DNA of 64,000 bases, taken from positions 186,001-250,000 of the forward strand of contig NW_020825421.1 in assembly GCF_003286085.1 (NCBI RefSeq). The letters run 5' to 3'. Positions 60,996 to 64,000 of the stretch are shown here, piece after piece. Origin of the DNA: Drosophila persimilis (taxonomy: Eukaryota > Arthropoda > Insecta > Diptera > Drosophilidae). Positions within the stretch are counted from its first letter, which is position 1. Every line of letters begins with the position of its first letter. A program made the translations under genes and the position numbers. The notes under the pieces were generated by a model. It saw only the letters and a program-made list of their open reading frames with translations, did not search any database and was not told the origin of the DNA.

Positions 60996-62337
60996 GGTTT
61001 TTAGTTTGTTTTACTGGTGCTGCTCTTTACTGAAGAACGTTGACTTGAGTACTCATAGCGACAGCTCGTTTTGCGTCGCAGCCGAGATGAAACCGAGAGC
61101 CGGGCTCATCACCGGCGCCACTATCAAGGTCAAGTGCTTAGAAGCGTACGTCCCGGTCCGCTCAGATAAGAGAGTGGAGTGAAGTAGAGTTCTCAAAGTA
61201 GAGTTATAGACTATGTAGTATACTATGTGGGCATGGAGGACATTTTACTACCCATTTAGAGCTCTGGCAAATGGTCGAGATAAGAATTTATATAAAAAAA
61301 ATCGCGTACGAGTATGGAAAGGATACTAGGAAACGGGATACAGGGGGTCAAAGGGACAGATCAGCATGGATACGTAAACGAAGAAGATCACCGGTCAGAT
61401 CTTTGTCGGCTGCGGTATCGCTCATTGGCGAGAACGCCCACCCTACCATGATCCTTCAGAGCCACCTATTAACAGTCAGGATCCCTTCAAATAAGCCTGC
61501 TATTCGATATTGTCTTACATTTATAGGGTATTACTATACAGCATATACTGGGGAAGGAATATCATAAGGGCGAGGTAGGGTATAATGATCTTAAATCTAT
61601 AAAACTGATTAGTAGTAGGTATATATAAATGCATGTATAAAACCGTGATCATGGTTGAAGACCAACGAACAGTTACCGCACATTCATTCTTTTCAGATGG
61701 GGGTTAAACCGGTGGTACGGGCACGTGGCCAATAGAGGTGTCCGGGAATAACCAATCCGTAACTTCTAGACCAGCGTTGTAATACGTTGATACTAGTGGT
61801 GCTAATCCTACGCGGAAAGAACAGAAATTTTTCAACGGGTCTCTGTAGCTGGGTGGATAATTACCTCAACAGAATTACACGACTGATCGAAAAATTTTAC
61901 TGAACTGTGGGCGTTCGTTTTCCAAATGGTCGAACGGCTGCCCCAGTATTGACGATATATAACTGGCGCGTCCACTCAAATTAAATCATCACTTTGAGCC
62001 GCACTTGGCACTTGCACTAGGCTTTGACTTTGGCTTGACCTTGGTTTAGAGAACTGGGTCAGCTCTACAAGACTTTTTTTTCCACGGCCGGTCACTCTGA
62101 CGGTCACGAGGAGAGAAAGAAAGAGGCTGGGACTACTAAAAACAGCAACCCACGTTTTCCCACACTTTCTATGGTCTTCTTCTGTTATACAGGATCCAGA
62201 CACAGCAATATTTAATGAAATATAGTGCACAGCAGAAAAATTTCATATCAAAGCGTTGCCGCTTGGTCGCAAAACAGCTGTTGATAAGCTTTATCAAAGC
62301 TCACAAGATCTTCTACTCGAATTTTTGTACGGCCTAG
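60996..62337 (+). repeat. Unit U3 of the tandem array
   Basis: 1,342 bp, almost identical to U2. Confidence 0.83.
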
Positions 62338-63450
62338 TTATACCCGATACTCAAAATGAGTATTGGGGTATATTAGATTTGTGGTAAAAGTGGATGTGTG
62401 TAACGTCCAGAAGGAATCGTTTCCGACTCCATAAAGTATATATATTCTTGATCAGCATCAATAGCCGAGTCGATTGAGCCCTGTCTGTCTGTCCGTCCGT
62501 CCGTCCGTCCGTCCCCTTCAGCGCCTAGTGCTCAAAGACTATAAGAGCTAGAGCAACGATGCTTTGGATCCAGACTTCTGTGATATGTCACTGCTACAAA
62601 AGTAGTTCAGAACTTCGCCCCGCCCACTTCCGCCCCCACAAAGGACGAAAATCTGTGGCACCCACATTTTTAAAGATACGATAAAGCCAAAAACTCAGAA
62701 TCGTAGAGGATGTTTATATGTTCTAGAATGTAAAATCTCAACCAGATCGTATAATTATTATAGCCAGAATCAAGAAAACAATTTCATTCTTTCTCGCTCT
62801 GTCTCTCTCTAACACACAGAATTCATGGTCGGTTTTGCCAATTGCAAAATATGAGTTCAAGGATCTCAGAACCTATAAGAGCCAGAGCAACCAAATTTGG
62901 TATCCACACTCCTGTGATATCGGACCTTGACCGTTTCGTGTCCAAATTTCGCCACACCCCCTTGCGCCCCCGCAAAGGACGAAAATCTCGGGCTTCCACA
63001 AATCTCAGAGACTATTAACGCTAGAGTAACCAAATTTGGTATCCGCACTTCTGTTAGATCTCACTTTAAAACGTATATCTCATAATTTCGCCCTACCCCC
63101 TACAGCCCACACAAAGGACGAAAATCTGTTGCATCCACATTCGACATCCACACTATTGCAGATTCGAGAAAACTAAAAACGCAGAATCATAGATAGCGAC
63201 AATATCTATCAGCTTGCTGAATCTGGACCAGATCGGATTATTTTTGTAGCCAAAAGCAAGAAATCAATTTGCACTGGCTACGCAGCGACCGACGTCACGC
63301 TCAGACTGCTTTTCTGTCTCTCTCGCACGCATTCTTTGTCTTGTCGTTCAATATTAGCAGCGTCTGCCGGAGGAGAGCCATACTGACTTAGTATCGGGTA
63401 TAACTGTAGAGTTGCGGTGTCCGCAGCAACTCACAACGTTCCCCCTCGTT
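62338..63450 (+). mobile_element. ISY repeat i
   Basis: Full-length, nearly identical to repeat g over its length; single copy before U4. Confidence 0.87.
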
Positions 63451-64000
63451 GGTTTTTAGTTTGTTTTACTGGTGCTGCTCTTTACTGAAGAACGTTGACT
63501 TGAGTACTCATAGCGACAGCTCGTTTTGCGTCGCAGCCGAGATGAAACCGAGAGCCGGGCTCATCACCGGCGCCACTATCAAGGTCAAGTGCTTAGAAGC
63601 GTACGTCCCGGTCCGCTCAGATAAGAGAGTGGAGTGAAATAGAGTTCTCAAAGTAGAGTTATAAACTATGTAGTATACTATGTGGGCATGGAGGACATTT
63701 TACTACCCATTTAGAGCTCTGGCAAATGGTCGAGATAAGAATTTATATAAAAAAAATCGCGTACGAGTATGGAAAGGATACTAGGAAACGGGATACAGGG
63801 GGTCAAAGGGACAGATCAGCAGGTCAGATCTTTGTTGGCTGCGGTATCGCTCATTGGCGAGAATGCCCAACCTACCATGATCCTTCAGGGCCACCTATTA
63901 ACAGTCAGGATCCCTTCAAATAAGCCTGCTATTCGATATTGTCTTACATTTATACATTATAGGGTATTACTATACAGCATATACTGGGGAAGGAATATCA
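63451..64000 (+). repeat. Unit U4 of the tandem array (cut by window end)
   Basis: First 550 bp of a fourth unit, with a private deletion near 63820 (after gacagatcagc). The array continues beyond the window. Confidence 0.8.

Overview
This is repeat-dense eukaryotic DNA from a fruit fly, most probably the Drosophila obscura group (pseudoobscura/miranda/persimilis type). Evidence: full-length and partial copies of a DINE-1/ISY-like Helitron-derived repeat, introns of 60-70 nt, retrotransposons of fly type, and a copy of the fly CYHR1/ZFTRAF1-type gene. The species assignment is inference. The texture (nested LTR elements, tandem repeat amplification, few host genes) suggests heterochromatin or a degenerating sex-chromosome segment.

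The left 42 kb is a three-level nest that can be read from target-site duplications. (1) A degenerate minus-strand BEL/Pao element (BEL1) occupies 1-1801 and about 37845-41570+. (2) It is split within its reverse transcriptase by a minus-strand Ty3/gypsy element (gypsy-A). That element has 380-bp LTRs at 1806-2185 and 37461-37840, the 4-bp duplication tcag, a tRNA-Arg-like primer site, an intact pol, and gag. (3) The gypsy-A gag is split by a Polinton/Maverick (virus-like giant DNA transposon) flanked by the 6-bp duplication gatgct (7003-7008 and 34759-34764). A later tandem duplication copied the 3' half of gag plus the left 9.3 kb of the Polinton (5981-16273 and again 17433-27733), with an ISY repeat at the junction.

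The right-hand Polinton copy (18461-34758, about 16.3 kb) is structurally complete. It carries 1.48-kb terminal inverted repeats, each with an acidic-protein gene. Between them lie protein-primed DNA polymerase B (with a small intron), retroviral-type integrase, packaging ATPase, penton-like minor capsid protein, pVI-like basic protein, double-jelly-roll major capsid protein, adenain-like cysteine protease, a CCHC mini-protein, a two-zinc-finger protein, and several conserved or unknown genes. Together these provide replication (PolB), integration (INT), virion assembly (capsid proteins, protease) and genome packaging (ATPase). Integrase carries an inherited stop codon in both copies, so this copy is probably not autonomous. 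The left end carries an extra inverted 352-bp segment, which looks like a snap-back replication product that was then integrated.

Right of the nest: the BEL1 5' region with a complete primer site (about 40.5-42.6 kb); the 5' part of a second gypsy element (gypsy-B, gag only, 42.7-44.7 kb); a plus-strand degenerate BEL/Pao element (BEL2, 45.0-49.8 kb) with an env-like tail and a solo LTR inserted in it; about 1.7 kb of unassigned DNA; an apparently intact CYHR1-like zinc-finger gene (51520-52674); and a broken small secreted-peptide gene (52758-53142, minus). From 53155 to the end is a tandem array in which a roughly 1.34-kb unique segment (U1-U4) alternates with single or doubled ISY repeats, like a satellite in formation.
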